Origin: Branchiostoma belcheri
Lineage: Eukaryota > Chordata > Leptocardii > Amphioxiformes > Branchiostomatidae
Assembly: GCF_001625305.1 (NCBI RefSeq)
Contig: NW_017804353.1
Coordinates: 1,459,897 to 1,523,896 of the forward strand
DNA length: 64,000 nucleotides
Reading direction: 5' to 3'
The number at the start of each line of letters is the position of its first letter. The stretch's first letter is position 1. Shown here one piece after another: positions 12,032 to 24,895 of this stretch. The notes beneath the pieces were generated by a model that saw only the letters and a program-made list of their open reading frames with translations, had not been told where the DNA came from and made no database searches. Both the position numbers and the translations under genes were made by a program.

Positions 12032-12575
12032 CGACCGGCCCCGGAGGGTCGTAATTAAGTCTGTATGGGCGGGGAGAGAGCGGGAAGGGGTCGGGCCGAA
12101 TTATCAGCCGGGGTTCCGTGATGGGGACCTGGTCGAACCTTCAAGCAGACGTTTTAAGCCCCTGTCACACGTTTAGGACATTCCCTCGACCACCGGTACC
12201 AGCCGACCAAGGTTGGCTCAAGTTCAGGAGTTCGGTAGCAAATTTAAGCCATGTCTACCTTTCTATACAAATTGAATCGAATCTGAGTTAACTTTGAGTC
12301 AAATTCGACCCACGACCACTGCCGACCTACTCCCGAACACAAGCCAACCGTCAGCCAACCATGACCGGCCCCGGAGGGTCGTAATTAAGTCTGTATGGGC
12401 GGGGAGAGAGCGGGAAGGGGTCGGGCCGAATTATCAGCCGGGGTTCCGTGACATGATGGGGACCTGGTCGAGTCGAACGTCCAAGCAGACGTAAGGTCAG
12501 AACATTTCCCCGACCACCAGCCGACCAAGGTTGGCTGAAGTTCAGGAGCAGTCTGACCAGATTTAAGCTCCCGCT
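12032..12575. repeat. Tandem duplication, period 330 bp, with TAATTA core
   Basis: 12033-12250 and 12363-12575 share 'gaccggccccggagggtcgt', 'aattaagtctgtatgggcgg', 'gccgaattatcagccgg' and 'gccgaccaaggttggct'. The first part is nearly identical between copies, later parts diverge. It lies 0.85 to 1.4 kb upstream of the homeobox start. From 12600 to 13200 I see nothing else. Confidence 0.9.
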
Positions 12576-13204
12576 AACCACCACTAGGAAGACGTAGAAA
12601 ACGCAGCGTAGAACTGTGAACCGGACCTCATATCTGCTTGGAGATTACTGGTCGGGATGGATGCGGAATCATCTCCAAGAAGATATGCGACTCCGGCTTG
12701 ATGTTGTGTATAGTCAAAGTGAGCATTCGAGGGGCTTAAGCCCTTACATTAGACATGTAGACATTACATACAGGATTCTGAAAGTTTGAGTCAATACGGA
12801 AAATATTCTAAGAGACTCCTAAAGTTGCCAGGTGGTTAGGTGGTTCATGCAGATGTGGGGTCATGTGGTCGCTAGTGAAAGTTGGAATGCAACGTTGACA
12901 TTACTTCCTTCTGTGTGTCCCTCTAGTTGCGCAATTTTTTGATTGAGACGCTAAATGTGCCCCTTACCTCCGAATATAGACTCTGCGAAAAAAAAAAAAC
13001 TACAGAAAGCTAATAATTGTGCTTGTAGATGCGGCATTTTAGTCGAACTGACGCGATTTAACAGGGGACAGGTCCGACAATTCTCCCCGTCCACCACGCG
13101 GAGTGATTTAGCAGGTACGGAAAGAAGTCCGAGAGGATGAGAGGAACCAGACTCACCCCGGCACGAGCGGGGACGTCGTTACCTCTTACTCACTAATCTG
13201 CAGG

Positions 13205-13465
13205 AATAAAGACCCAGAACCATGCTCAGGTACGGTCCTGGATAGTCCAATCGTATCCAGAACCATGCTCAGGTAAGGTTCTGGATAGTCCAACCGTACC
13301 CAGAACCGTGCTCAGGTACGGTCCTGGATAGTCCAACCGTATCCAGAACCATGCTCAGGTACGGTCCTGGATAGTCCAACCGTATCCAGAACCGTGCTCA
13401 GGTACGGTCCTGGATAGTCCAACCGTATCCAGAACCGTGCTTTATCCAGAACCATGGCCCTGGAT
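13205..13465. repeat. 43-bp minisatellite, about six units
   Basis: The unit begins 'atccagaaccatgctcaggt' and continues 'acggtcctggatagtccaac' plus 'cgt'. Each unit is partly self-complementary (CCAGAACC against GGTCCTGG). Diverged relatives lie at 14370-14700 and 50640-50775. Confidence 0.92.
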
Positions 13466-14369
13466 TTAAAATGAATTGAAATTAATAAACGAATAAATTA
13501 ATGATTTAAAATGAATAAATGAATTGAAATTGATAGCTCAGTGTACGATCAAGGGCATGACATCAGTCCTCTAGATAAAAAACGTTCCTTCAGTCCCCCA
13601 CTCTACACCAATTTCTTAATTTTTTCCTTACTCCAAACTAACTTGACACATATAATTATGATGTGGTATATATTTCTCTCCATGCGTCCACCGTAGTCTA
13701 TATTGTGTTCCGCACATCTTTCCCCATCCGGATCGGTCTATTTTATTCTCCCCTCCGTGATGACGTAATCCCACCTTTCCAGCTCTCTTCTATTCATTGC
13801 GTTGATGAAAACGCGTGTAAAGACTAAATCCGCTAAACTCCGACCCTGACATTTAGCGAAGCCAGCAGCACGTGTGTACATGTACATGTACAGGTCAGTC
13901 TTGGCACGCGTGATAAACACGTTAGTTAACACAAGCAAAGGACGAGACGACCAGCCGCTCTTTGTTCCCAACCGCCTCGTTTGCCGCTCGCCTTGGTGAC
14001 GGGTATTCAGGATAACGAGAGATGCACCTTGTTGTATCTAATCTCCAAGCAGATTTGGTGGGGGCAGGTGGACTTACATTTTCTATTGTACAAAAAAAAA
14101 AGCGAGAAGAAGTTGACCACTCTGTATTAGCTCAGTAACTAGAACACTTTAGTATAGTACCCTTGCATGTTCCTTATGTATGTATGTCTAAGTCAAGTAG
14201 TGTATCTTTTGTCTCCACTCTCCACTTTTCTATGTCTGTTACGTCTTGACCTGTACCTATCTCGTCGTGCTATGAATGTACAATAAAGGTATTTCATTTC
14301 ATTTCTTAATCTTGGCCGTCTATGTCCATCGTCCTTGCCCCACCGAATCTGCTTGGAGATTAGTTGTAT
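13466..14369. other. Intergenic, no gene seen
   Basis: AT-rich unique sequence with a small (tgaa) run near 13490. At about 14278 'acaataaaggtatttcattt' resembles a retroelement 3' end also seen near 24190. Confidence 0.5.
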
Positions 14370-14700
14370 CCAGAATTCTAGAACCGTGCTTTGCCAAGAA
14401 CCATGCTCAGGCACGGCCCTGGATAGTCCTCGAGTATCCAGAACCATGTTTTATCCAGAACCATGATCAGGTACTGTCCTGGACGAGTATCCAGAACCAT
14501 GCTGTATCTAGAACTATGCACAGACATGGTCCTGACTAGTCTACGCCTATGAGAACCATGCTTTATCCAGGACCATACTTAGGCACGGCACTGGATAGTC
14601 CACACGTATCCAGAACCGTGCCTGGGACAAATCTACGTTCTTGGATATGCAGAGACTATACAGAACCGTGCCTGATCGTAACTATAACTCACCCAGGCAT
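14370..14700. repeat. Diverged copies of the 'atccagaaccgtgc' repeat
   Basis: Irregularly spaced units 'atccagaaccatg' and 'tcaggcacggccctggata', ending with 'gggacaaatctacgttcttg'. The block at 14610-14700 matches 50700-50775. From 14700 to 15390 there is only unique AT-rich sequence. Confidence 0.8.
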
Positions 14701-15395
14701 AGAACTCGATCAATGATAAAATGTCACCTTAAATGATGACAAACACATTTACCTACAGTTAAGTAAGCATGTAATTACAGTACTTCAAAATACGTGATGC
14801 AGAATGTATTGTCATGCAAACTGTGACAGCCAGTTATACAACTTCCTTCTTTAGAATGGTGTATTTTCTGTGTCAATGAACTGAACGTCTTGCAATAAAC
14901 TCCTGAGAGTGAACACTGCCCGCCAGTACCCACGCACAAGCTACTAACGTTACGTCTGTTGAAATATTTGATAACGTTCCAAGTCGAAGACGTTACTGAA
15001 ATAGATATTCACATCCATCTTCAAAATTGGAGATGGTTATATTAAGTACACTTCATAAATATCACGCAATCTTTATGAACTATGAACTACAGTTTATATC
15101 TATGAAGCATTCTTAAATATCACGTCATAACAATTTGTTACATCAGTGAATCATTACCTTGAACTTCACCTCTATCTGTCAAGTTCATATGGAAACAAGT
15201 AAGTATTGACGTAGATTCATAACATATGATTATGATCATATCCATATTGCCCTGTTCATCCTGTCACGGTTTCTAGTTAACTGTAAACGCAAGGCGTTTT
15301 CTTCCTTGGTCCCTTTCCTTTCTTCCATTCATTTCTTTCCTCCCTCCCTCCATTCCATCCTTCCTTTTCTCTAGTTTTCTTTCTTGCATACTCCG

Positions 15396-15745
15396 GAGGT
15401 AGCCTGGATGCCAGACTGTTTCGTTGGGTGCATGTTGGCCCTGAAGCTGAAGAGCTGGCCTGTATAGGCCCTGGAATCAGCCTCGCATCCAGGTTTCTCC
15501 GGAGGCTGATATTGTTTACAGAACCCAGACACCCCGCACTAGTACTTCTGAATCCAGAGTAGCCTGGATGCCAGACTGTATTATTGGGGGCATGTTGGCC
15601 CTGGAGCTGAGGAGCTGGCATGGGTATACCCTGGACCCGTGGAGCTGCTGTATGTGCGCCCTTGAAACAGTCTGGCACCCAGGCTAGTCCGGCTGCGTAG
15701 GCCGATACTGTTTACGAGACCCGGACACCCCGTACTGCCCACTCC
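15396..15745. mobile_element. Inverted-repeat element in tandem (MITE-like), family 3
   Basis: Two units starting 'agcctggatgccagactgt' at about 15399 and 15558. The second contains the inverted end 'acagtctggcacccaggct' near 15670. Both share 'gcatgttggccctg'. A fragment in the other orientation lies at 20664-20742. Confidence 0.8.
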
Positions 15746-16029
15746 ACAGGTGGTCCCGGGAAAACGTTACAGCTCTGGTGTCGGCTGGCAGGCTTATTAA
15801 AGCGGGCTAAAGACCCGGGATCAAACTGTCAGCTTCAATGGAGGCTGACGGAGTCAACCAACTGTGGGAGGGGGGGAGGGGTCAGCGGCGGGGCAGGGTG
15901 TTCTACAGGTCAGCACGTGTACTTTGCTACATTTCTACAAACTTGTCACATTCGTCGTTCGACAGGTTTGCGACAACAAAGTGAGGGAATGGAACATTCA
16001 GAGTTCCTGATCGAACACCAAAAGCCTCG

Positions 16030-16290
16030 CCCCTTGTTCTATTTCGAACTCGTCGAACCCGCCGTTCTACTGTTCTATTTCGAACTCGTCAAACCCGCCG
16101 TTCTACTGTTCTATTTCGAACCCACCGTTCTGCTGTTCTATGTCGAACTCGTCGAACCTCCTGTTCTGCTGTATTTCGAACCCGCCGAACCCGCGCCGCC
16201 GTTCTACTGTTCTATTTCGAACACACCGAACCCGCCGTTCTACTGTTCTATTTCGAACTTGTCGTACCCCTTGTTGTATTTCGAACACTA
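16030..16290. repeat. Minisatellite of 'ttctatttcgaac' units
   Basis: Imperfect units of about 33-36 bp built on 'ctgttctatttcgaactcgt' and 'cgaacccgccgttcta'. Both strands have open frames over it only because of this periodicity. Confidence 0.9.
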
Positions 16291-16299
16291 CTAAGCATG

Positions 16300-18000
16300 A
16301 AATCACAAATCACACTACCCGCGCTGTGCTTTTAATTTGGTCTTGGAGACGAAAAAAAACTATTCAGTCTTCAGAAACGGGGATTGCTTTCCTCAGAATT
16401 CTTGCTCTGATCGGCCCACAGTTGGAATGTGAGGAGAGGGTACGCAGGACCCAGGTGTTGGCATTTTGCTGACAACTTGAATCAGACTCGTATAAACGCC
16501 ACATGGCATAACGCGCACATTGAACTTGGGAAGTTCACGTTGTGTTCAGAAGTAGTGTCCTTGACCGCCCTAACTGAATGGTGCCGGATTCTTAAACGTG
16601 CTCAGTGTGTGGCTCACAGCTTAAGGCTAGGTCATATCCATCGCAAAATTGTCCTACGAGCGACGATTGAAAACCACGATAGTCGTGCATCTATCACCAA
16701 TTATTCAGCTGTCTTGTAATATGGAAAAAGCTGTCTTAGCTCCTTGTGGGCGGTTGGGTCTGTCACAGCCTGCTTGACAATTCTACAACATCAAAATCGT
16801 GCGACAACCTACTACGAGTGTGACCGCCCTGTAACATTGTGGGTTCCTTTAAACGTGCTTAAAGTGTGGCTTTTGTGACCGACGGCGAGTAAGGTCTCAA
16901 TCAAACAGGAGTGTTCCTTTCAATAGCGCGGAAAAGTTGATGAAAAACTGTTGCAATGTGTTAGGAGACAACCCCCCATGTCCCCCTGTCCCCTGTGACA
17001 GGAAGTTGTCATAGGCACACCACATCTGTATCTTATTAGTTGTGAATAAAGGACTCAGACCACAGCGTCTGGGAGACAGTCCTGGCAGGCAACCACTGAG
17101 TACGGACATCATCTATAGCCTCTGCTTCCAATACCCTACATTGGTGGCCAGCGGTGTGTCCTTCATACCCTACAAAACTTACAAATTCGGTATCATGGAT
17201 TTCATGCTACACGGACAGGCGGACAGGGAACTCTTGAGTAGTTTAATGTCTGGAATTGTTTTCCCCTTGGTATCAATCATCCTATATAATGAAGTTGGTA
17301 TGCCGGTGCGTCTTGGTTCTGCTTCGACCTCGCAGTATTTTATGAGGTAACATGCCTGCCTTGTTTTTCGTGAATTTCTAACAGTTGGTTCTGAGTTAGT
17401 TCATAAATAATGTACTTACAAAGTAATGAAGGTAAATAGAAATAGAAAGGACATCGATGAAGGTTAGACACCCAGGCCATACGATATACAAGATAACAGA
17501 TACTGAAGCAACTGGATAGGTTTTGAAAACTGTCAAACAAAACGGAAAGTCTTGATATTGGTAACGAAAGCCTATCGCCCACCACCTGCATGCCTCGTTA
17601 ACAAATGTTTTTCATCAATCGTGTCCAGTGCAAGCGGCGCGTGTCATTGCTAACAAAACTGTAACTCATCAAGCAATTTTCCAATAATATGTCCGCCCTT
17701 CTCCCCAGGCGGTCTCGGATCGGTTTTCGCGAAAGTAGTTTTTCACACGTGTCCTGAAACTTCACAGGGAAATCTAAACGGCGGCACTGCCTGGAGGGAA
17801 TTCCTGCAATTTGGAAGACACGTCGCCGGTCCAGTGGTGACATCTTTAAGTTAACAACATTAGGTTTGTCTCCGATTGTGAAACCAAGGAAATTGGTCAA
17901 ATGTATATAAGGGACAGGCCGGAAAGGTTTGTAAAAAAGGGTGGCTGTGAAATCAAGGAAATTGGTCAGATGTTCGAACACGTAAGGGGCCGACCAAATG
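16300..18000. other. Intergenic, mostly unique; foldback fragment at 17430-17540
   Basis: No recognisable gene. At 17455-17535 'gaaggttagacacccagg' and 'gaagcaactggatagg' mark a fragment of the 5590-5860 repeat. At 17880-17990 'aaggaaattggtca' occurs twice in a short local duplication. A 135-codon minus-strand frame at 17598-18005 is unassigned. Confidence 0.5.
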
Positions 18001-18019
18001 TACATATATAAGGGAAGGT

Positions 18020-18600
18020 TTGGTAGCCTCTACCAGGCTTCAGAAGCAGCTGAAAAGAATAGAAATTGGCCAACTAGACAGCATGCCAAGGGAGTTGCTA
18101 ACAATTATGTTTTTTTACGAACCGTCCTTACATGTAGCAACTCTGTCGCAACAGCATACATAAAAATGCGTTTTGTAGAGCCACATGTCCCTTTCTCTCT
18201 CCGTCTCTCTCCGTCTCTGCCTCTCTCTCCATCTCTCTCCGTCTCTCTCTCTCTCTGTCTCTCTGTCTCTGTCCCTCTCTCTCTCTCTCACTATTCTATT
18301 CATCTGGGCATCGCCCGATGTAAATGCCATGCATTGTGTTAACGAAATAAACAAGCCGCCCATATTTCACCAAATACTAAACAACTACTAACAATCTACA
18401 TCCATTTCTCGTTTGTGTGATCGTTCGTGCCGCCCTTATATAGGGACTGCAAATTTTTGCCGCCGATTACGAATTACGTTACATTCTCAGAGCTGATTAC
18501 GACTTTACGCTTTGCGGCTAATATACTATATGATTTTTCGGGAGGCTGTCTACAAAGGCCTGATTACACCTTGTGAAAAAGGGCATGCAGGCCCCCCCTT
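18020..18600. repeat. Repeat cluster: family-1 fragment, (TC)n, dispersed repeat
   Basis: 18020-18085 is one arm of the family-1 inverted-repeat element ('ctctaccaggcttcagaag'). 18190-18296 is a CT-rich microsatellite. 18440-18600 is the inverted copy of the 3238-3495 repeat ('gccgattacgaattacgtta', 'gcaggccccccc'). Confidence 0.8.
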
Positions 18601-20660
18601 ATCCTATCTGCCGTCTGTTTCCCCTGTTTTGGCGCTAAAGCACGGGTTATCTAACTTCCCGCCCGGGTGATTTAACTGCGGATGTAATGAAGACTGTCAC
18701 TTCGTTCCCGGATAATCATGATGAATATAGCGGCGAAAAAAGATCGCATTTATAAATTACCACCCTCCTGATTGAACACAAATGTCGCGAGGGTTCCGTG
18801 ACCAGATGAGACCGTATCAAAAACATCTGTTTTGGTGTTGGAAAAGTTTACCGAGGAGTTAGTTACGAAACAAGGAAGTGTCTATGAAAATGCTCTTAGG
18901 TCGACAGCGAGTGACGTCACTGTGTTGGACAACATATTTTAGTTTAACCTCTCTGAATTTGTTTAGTTATTCGGCCATTTTTGGTGTCGTTTGGCATCTA
19001 ATCTCACTACGAAATGAAAAATTTTCTTCCCAAGTTCCCACGATAAAAAGTGATATTTTAAGCGTCCCAAAGTAGGACGTTTCCGCGCTTGTAGAGATAA
19101 GGTATCTAACTGTTGAAAAAGCGTCTACACGCGGTGCTTATTGTTATCGAGATGGCGCAAACGGACCATACCATTGGTCATGCGATAAAGGACAACTAAG
19201 GAGACAAAGGATTGAAAAAGCTTGAAAAAAATGCCTGCTTGACTTAGTTGCAACCTTACTTGACAATAGACATGATCAAATACAGTCACCTTTCGATCGA
19301 TAAGGCATGGACAAACACAAAAGAAGGCAACAGAACAAAACCCCAAACGCGAGAACAGTTATTCAACTTATTGAGGATGGTAGCAGCGGCAGGACAAAGT
19401 TAAAAAAAAAAAACAATACCTCCACTTTTCATGGAGGTAAAAAGGTTTGTTAAGAGAATTTGTTGAGAGAATTTGTCCACCTGTGACAGAGGACGGGTCG
19501 TGCCCCTGCCAGGGCAGACAGGGAGACCCGTCCATTACGGCGATGATATATTGGTTTAACCTGCCTTTTGAGTGTCGGAGTCAATCCTCGTCAAACCTCG
19601 CGTGGTTTGAATTATCCGCGTTTAGAGGCGGTCACGCGAGGGACGGGGAAGTAACATTTCGGGTCGTCTTTCATCGCAAGACTCGTCCTGGGTTAGCTGA
19701 ATGGTAAACAGAAAGGAAGAACTTTTATTGGCAAAACAAAAAGTGCAGCGACTTTCGTAAGGTCCTTAACTAGACATACAGACACGTTGGTACAACAGAA
19801 TTGATCTACGTACAAAACTATAGATGAATTAAACTAAGGTCTAATCATTCCGTGCTTTGATATATTTACCTATTTGTACACAGTGAGGGATAATACAACA
19901 GATATATGCACAAAAACAATTCTCTAACTACTAAACACTAAATTCTAACTTGTTAGGTTTGACTTCTTTTCTTAGACGAATGATCCCACTTTTTCTATAA
20001 TGTGTGGGTTTTGTGATGTTAACAGGAGAGTCAGTATATAGTGCTGAATAGACCCAATTCGCACATGATATAAATAAAGGCGCGTATCTTTAAGCAGTGT
20101 CGACGGACGTCTTCTCATTAGATCCGGAATTTCTGGAAAATACTTGAGAGAAAATTTACGGCCGCTCGCGCCATCCATCACCGTGACCCCTGCGCGACCC
20201 CTCGAATCGTCGGGAGGGCAAATGTGGTGCTATTTACAGACCGCGGGCGAGCGTCGGCCTTGGCTCGGGAGGTGGTCCGACAGAGGACGGCAGGATGGTC
20301 GTTACCTGGAGCAGCGCACACGGCCGCGGCTGACGGCTTTATTTAGGCCACCCTAGGGCAATTCTATGGATGACGTCCCGTGGTGACCAAATGTTGATGA
20401 ATCTTTGTTGCATATTTCTGTCCAGATGGACTAAATGCATATGTGACCGTATGTGGTCTAGGGCATGTAGGACATGAGTACAGAACAGTTCAACACTAAC
20501 AATACTACATTCTAACGCTAAATATCATTTAGCTAAGTTATATCTATTAAGATAACAGGAGAGTGTTATCTTAATAGATGGAAATCTTAATGCGTGAACA
20601 GCACTTATCAAGTTTATGATTGGCGAAAAAGATGACTGTATTCTATAGCTAGTATATACC
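18601..20660. other. Unique intergenic sequence with GC-richer islands
   Basis: No gene recognised. The stretches 18640-18830, 19480-19700 and 20150-20365 are GC-richer and not repetitive within the window. They are candidates for regulatory DNA, which sequence alone cannot show. Confidence 0.4.
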
Positions 20661-20663
20661 ATA

Positions 20664-20742
20664 CTAGCCTGGGCGCCAGACTGTTGCCAAGACCAATGTA
20701 CTGACTAGCTCCTCAGTTCCAGGGCCAACATGCCCACCAGAA
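20664..20742 (-). repeat. Fragment of family-3 inverted-repeat element
   Basis: 'actagcctgggcgccagact' and 'cagggccaacatgcccacca' match the 15396-15745 element. Confidence 0.7.
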
Positions 20743-20869
20743 AAATTTAACACAGACCCCCTCAATTAAATGAATGAAAGACCATTATTGTACGTTTATG
20801 CTCTTGCAGGCTAAGTACACTCCTCTGGCCAGTCAGACCATATTTTTGCCGAATTCTACTATCCAACCC

Positions 20870-21125
20870 CTTAGGAAGGACTGGTGGAGGCTATGGCGTT
20901 TCCATCCCTGTGTCCTCTTTAGTTAAGACTAAACAGCTCAGACAGGTGTGGGGTCATCAAGAGGTCCCCTCCAGACTAACAACGCTCAAAACAGTACAAG
21001 TTAGCAAAATACGCAGAAATACTAGCCCGGGGAGAAGGCCTGGTGAAGGCTATAGCGTTTCCCCCTCTGTGTCCAGGTTAGTTAGACTAAATAGTTAGGA
21101 CAGGTGTGGGGTCAACCAGAGGTCA
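20870..21125. repeat. Local tandem duplication, period about 155 bp
   Basis: 20880-20965 and 21036-21125 share 'tctgtgtcc' or 'cctgtgtcc', 'gacaggtgtggggtca' and 'agaggtc', in the same order. Confidence 0.75.
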
Positions 21126-21533
21126 CACCGGGAAGGACCCTGCCGAAGGGTCAAGGCGCGGCCCGGGCTGCCCCAGAACACTCGGGACGGGTTACCGCGG
21201 CCTCAGATCTTCCCCTGTACGGAGTCTGCGGGAAGCGCGCGCGGCAACTATGGTACATAAACGTCGTTATAATTCAAACCGCGAAAAACGCTTTGAACGA
21301 GAAGAAAGAGAATTGGAACCGACGAGGAAGAGTAGAGATGAGAAACACGCTGTTTTGTTGCAGGTAACAAGGACATCTTCTGTATAATGTCCTTGTAGAT
21401 AATTAATACGTATATCACGTGATATCACGAAAGGAGGTTACACTTTGCAGAGTGGTACTGGCGATCTGTAGGAAGTCAGAAGGTTTGCATGGTATAAAAA
21501 TGTATTATAATGTATATGATGGATGTATATATT

Positions 21534-21705
21534 GCTTGTCAGCAGCTTCTATTGGCTAAATAGACAGATGAACATACCATGGTCCGCTAAAGGAATACAG
21601 CTTGCCTCTTGGAAAACTCATCTGGTACGCTAATAATGGGCCATCAGTCTATTTGGTCAGATTCTACTCTCTCCAGCCGCTTCTGAAGCCTGGTAGAGGC
21701 TAGGT
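21534..21705. mobile_element. Family-1 inverted-repeat element, left arm eroded
   Basis: The right arm 'ccgcttctgaagcctggtag' is intact. The left side keeps 'ttctattggctaaatagac' but not the terminal part. The interior resembles 49177-49355. Confidence 0.75.
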
Positions 21706-22214
21706 CTACTCCTCTTGTGGATGTGCATGTGACACGAAAAGATGTCACGATGTAGAATAACTTAAGCCTGGTTAACAAACATATTTTAGCTCCCGAATAT
21801 TGGCGGAGAGGATGTAGGACTGGGGAGCTAAAATAGGTTTGGTGACCAGGCTAGAATAACTATTATGACGATGTACAATAACTTCCTGCCTCGGTATCTC
21901 CATGTTTCCATACATGATGATGTAAGCCTGAAAGGCAGGTGTCTAACCTGAACCCGAATGTTCTAAACTGCTCTGTGATGAGAACCATGTGTGACTTCTG
22001 CTCGGGAAAAAAGTGAATAATCATCTCTGGACGGAATCCAACAACGTAAAACCAGCTTACTCTGCCAAAAAGGAAGCCAAGACATTACATCATAAGGACA
22101 TTGGCCGCTCGCCTACTTGGCAGAGCGCTGACACGAAACAGAACTTCAAAAGACGAAAAGTAATCTCAGTAATCTCCCGAGGAAGATGCCTGTTTCCTGT
22201 TTCTTTTTGAGCGT

Positions 22215-22430
22215 CTTTTGTAACGAGATCTTTTGTTGCAGGTTTTAAGCGTCGTTTCGTAGCGTTTTGCACTTCTCTTTGTGGCGTTTTGCACGTCGCG
22301 TTGAAGCGTTTTGCAGTTCGTTTTGAAGCGTTTTGTACGTCGTTTTGAAGCGTTTTGTACGTCGTTTTGAAGCGTTTTGCACGCCGTTTTGAAGCGTTTT
22401 GTACGTCGTTTTGTGGCGCTCGCACGCCTA
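22215..22430. repeat. Minisatellite, about 22-bp unit 'gttttgaagcgttttgtacg'
   Basis: At least seven imperfect units. The 197-codon plus-strand frame starting at 22355 and the reverse frame (RFKTTYKTLQND...) are generated by the array. From 22431 to 23230 there is GC-rich unique sequence without a recognisable gene. Confidence 0.88.
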
Positions 22431-23230
22431 ATAATTGTGGCGTTTTGAGCGTTTTATTGTGGCCATTTCACATCACTTCGTTGTGGTCTGTATCTGCTTA
22501 TGGCGCTTTGTTTTTTTGGAAAGGGGGCACCTTTCTAACGTGGCTAGAGGAGCACGCTAAAACCGCTTCACTAGAAGGACGTACAAGACGACGCAAGAGG
22601 ACGTGTCGGAGCCGCGGCGCTGCCTGGATATTATTTGAGCGCGCCTCCCGGAGCCGGGGTCGCCGGCAGACGTGCTCCTACACACGGGAGGGGAGGAGGG
22701 GGATAATTCCCGCAATTATCGGGGTGATTTATCGGAGCACGCCGCCTTTTAGGTGTCGCCAACAATCAGGGCAGGAACGCGAGGCGGAGAATGGTTTTTA
22801 TCAACTTTTGAGCAGACTAGGGTGTAAAGAGGCCCTGGTCTTGGTTTGGATGAAGATAAGACCGAAAACACAGCGCTTAAAGTTTGTCTTAGAGGGAGCA
22901 ACGAAAGGCTCCGGTTTGCGAAGAGATGACATCAGCAGGCCAGGGTAAAGACGCATAACATATCTCAAATCAGGAAAGAAAATCAAAAGGAATCATCAGT
23001 TTTCTTTCAATGGTTTATAGTCATCAGATGCGCTGCCCGTTTCCACACACACCAAACAAATTTAGGACGCTATGTACGTTATTTTCAAAGCAGAAATTAA
23101 GGGAGGTTCTAACATATTTTTATCTGTAACATTTTCAATCCATAAAATTTACTGTCAAGCCTCTGCGTTATGAAAACGGCTCTGACAGAAAACGTTATGA
23201 TTTTAGCTCCTAACATCCTCTTGGAGAGCG

Positions 23231-23690
23231 CTTTGGCAGCCGTTTCCGCGCCTTTCCCGAACTGTCAGATTTTACGACTCCATAGCGTGCGCCCTCCCGG
23301 CCTATTCCCGACCTTCGGCGAAACACACCAGCTTCGCAGGCACGCGGCGCGGCGGCAGCTAGCTATATCACACCATGGAGGTCTCTTTTTACCTCCATGA
23401 TCACACCGAACGACTTGTTGCAGACGTTGCTTAAAGTTTTCTAGGGGTGATGCCCCAACTGTGCTTGGTGGTAACGAGTTCCACTCTACGATAGTTCTTG
23501 GTAAATACGAGTTCTTGAACACCTCAATTGTTTAGTTGGTTGATGCAGGTGTCTGGCTTGCAGTTTCCCCTCTAGACCTCTGCTTGGAGATCGCCAGCTC
23601 TGGCAGCCGTGGCAGCCATTTCCGCGCGTTTCCCGAACTGTCAGATTTTACGACTCCATAGCGTGCGCCCTTCCCGCCTAGTCCCGACCT
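23231..23690 (-). mobile_element. LINE 3'-end remnant flanked by direct repeats
   Basis: The core at 23290-23525 (minus) reads 'FKNSYLPRTIVEWNSLP', the C-terminus of a non-LTR reverse transcriptase ORF. 'cccgaactgtcagattttac' and 'actccatagcgtgcgccc' occur on both sides (23231-23313 and 23603-23690). The LINE tail therefore sits between copies of a local duplication of about 85 bp. Confidence 0.75.
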
Positions 23691-23699
23691 CTCCCGACT

Positions 23700-24895
23700 C
23701 CGGGACTCTAAATCCCCACTAATTTGTGAACATTACAGATAAACGCCCGGAACAGAACGATTCGTTTAGGTTTATGGGCGCTTTGATAAGGGCAGTGCTG
23801 CAGTAATGAGCACCAGATTTACTCATATCATAGCTGTACGTGTATGTGTACTGGGGTGCCAAGAGCGTTACTAAAACCGTAGATTGTCCTTTATATGACA
23901 GAAATAGACACATACTTTTCGGTCATGTTTTAAGTAAATTTCCCCACTTTAGATACCTGACAAGAACAAAAATATATATTCCTGTTAACCTTTGATAAAC
24001 CAAATCTAACTTCTCATACATCCTCATACAATTATTCAATTACCAAGAAGCGAGAGGAAGTTGAAAATACTACAATACATTAGACGTTTATATATACATG
24101 TAACAGTTCTATTTAATGTATTTGTATATGTAGATGTAGATGATTGTAATCTTGTGACTTGTGCTTAGCACAGTTAGGCAAAAATGTACAATAAAGGTAT
24201 TCATTTATTTTATAACTAAAACATCAAGTGTCAACTGGGTGTCTTTGAAATCGAGAGAGGGCAAAGTAATGCACCAGGGACATTTTCGGTGCATATTCAA
24301 ACAACATAATAAAGACATAATAATGGCAACATCATATCATGTAGATTTTTTTACAATGGTTGTACTATGGAAAATTTTATATTACGCTAAATTGCTTTAG
24401 ATTTCATCAATTTCAATGGCATCATTTAGAGTGGGGGCTCAAAACCGTTGATATCTATCTACTATTTTGATGATCATCCATCCCCGTTCTTTTTACACCC
24501 TTGCAATATGTGAAAGAACATGGCCGTGGAAAGTCCAGTTTACGTACTACTAAACTTTTTTAACAGCGACATCTAGCGATGGTAGATAGAACGTCACTGT
24601 GTAAAGAGCTCGGTGTAAGGATCATCGGACTTTAGCCCAACTATCGTTGCTACATCACTGCTGTCCCCGAATTCTCAACTACACTTTCTTCTGAAACGCA
24701 CGGAAGAAGTCTAGTTTTATAAAATATAATTGCACGCGGCCTATTAGGATAATTCATCCCACCAAGACTATGTCGTAATTTCTGAGAAAAAGGTTAGAAA
24801 AGAAAGTCCTCTTCGGAGGTATAGGATACTTGAGAGGACCCTTTGCTTCATTCAAGGAACGGAAAACCACTTACAGACAAACTCCTCGAGACGTG
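23700..24895. other. Intergenic, no gene seen
   Basis: AT-rich unique sequence. 'acaataaaggtattcattt' near 24190 resembles the retroelement-like tail at 14278. Confidence 0.45.

Noticed and set aside
13205-13465. CRISPR-like array of 43-bp units
   Set aside because: Units are head to tail with no spacers; it is an ordinary minisatellite.
15917-16294. 125-codon frame with L-F-Y-F-E-L-V-E-P repeats
   Set aside because: Both strands are open because of the tandem repeat; no start context or domain.
17598-18005. 135-codon minus-strand frame
   Set aside because: Covers a local direct duplication; no family resemblance, no splice partners.
21250-21362. Possible charged exon 'MVHKRRYNSNREKRFE...' ending at a CAG|GTAACA donor
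   Set aside because: No matching downstream exon in phase and no recognisable family; could be a 5' exon of an unknown gene but is unsupported.
22355-22948. 197-codon plus-strand reading frame
   Set aside because: It starts inside a 22-bp minisatellite and continues in GC-rich sequence; no domain or splice context.
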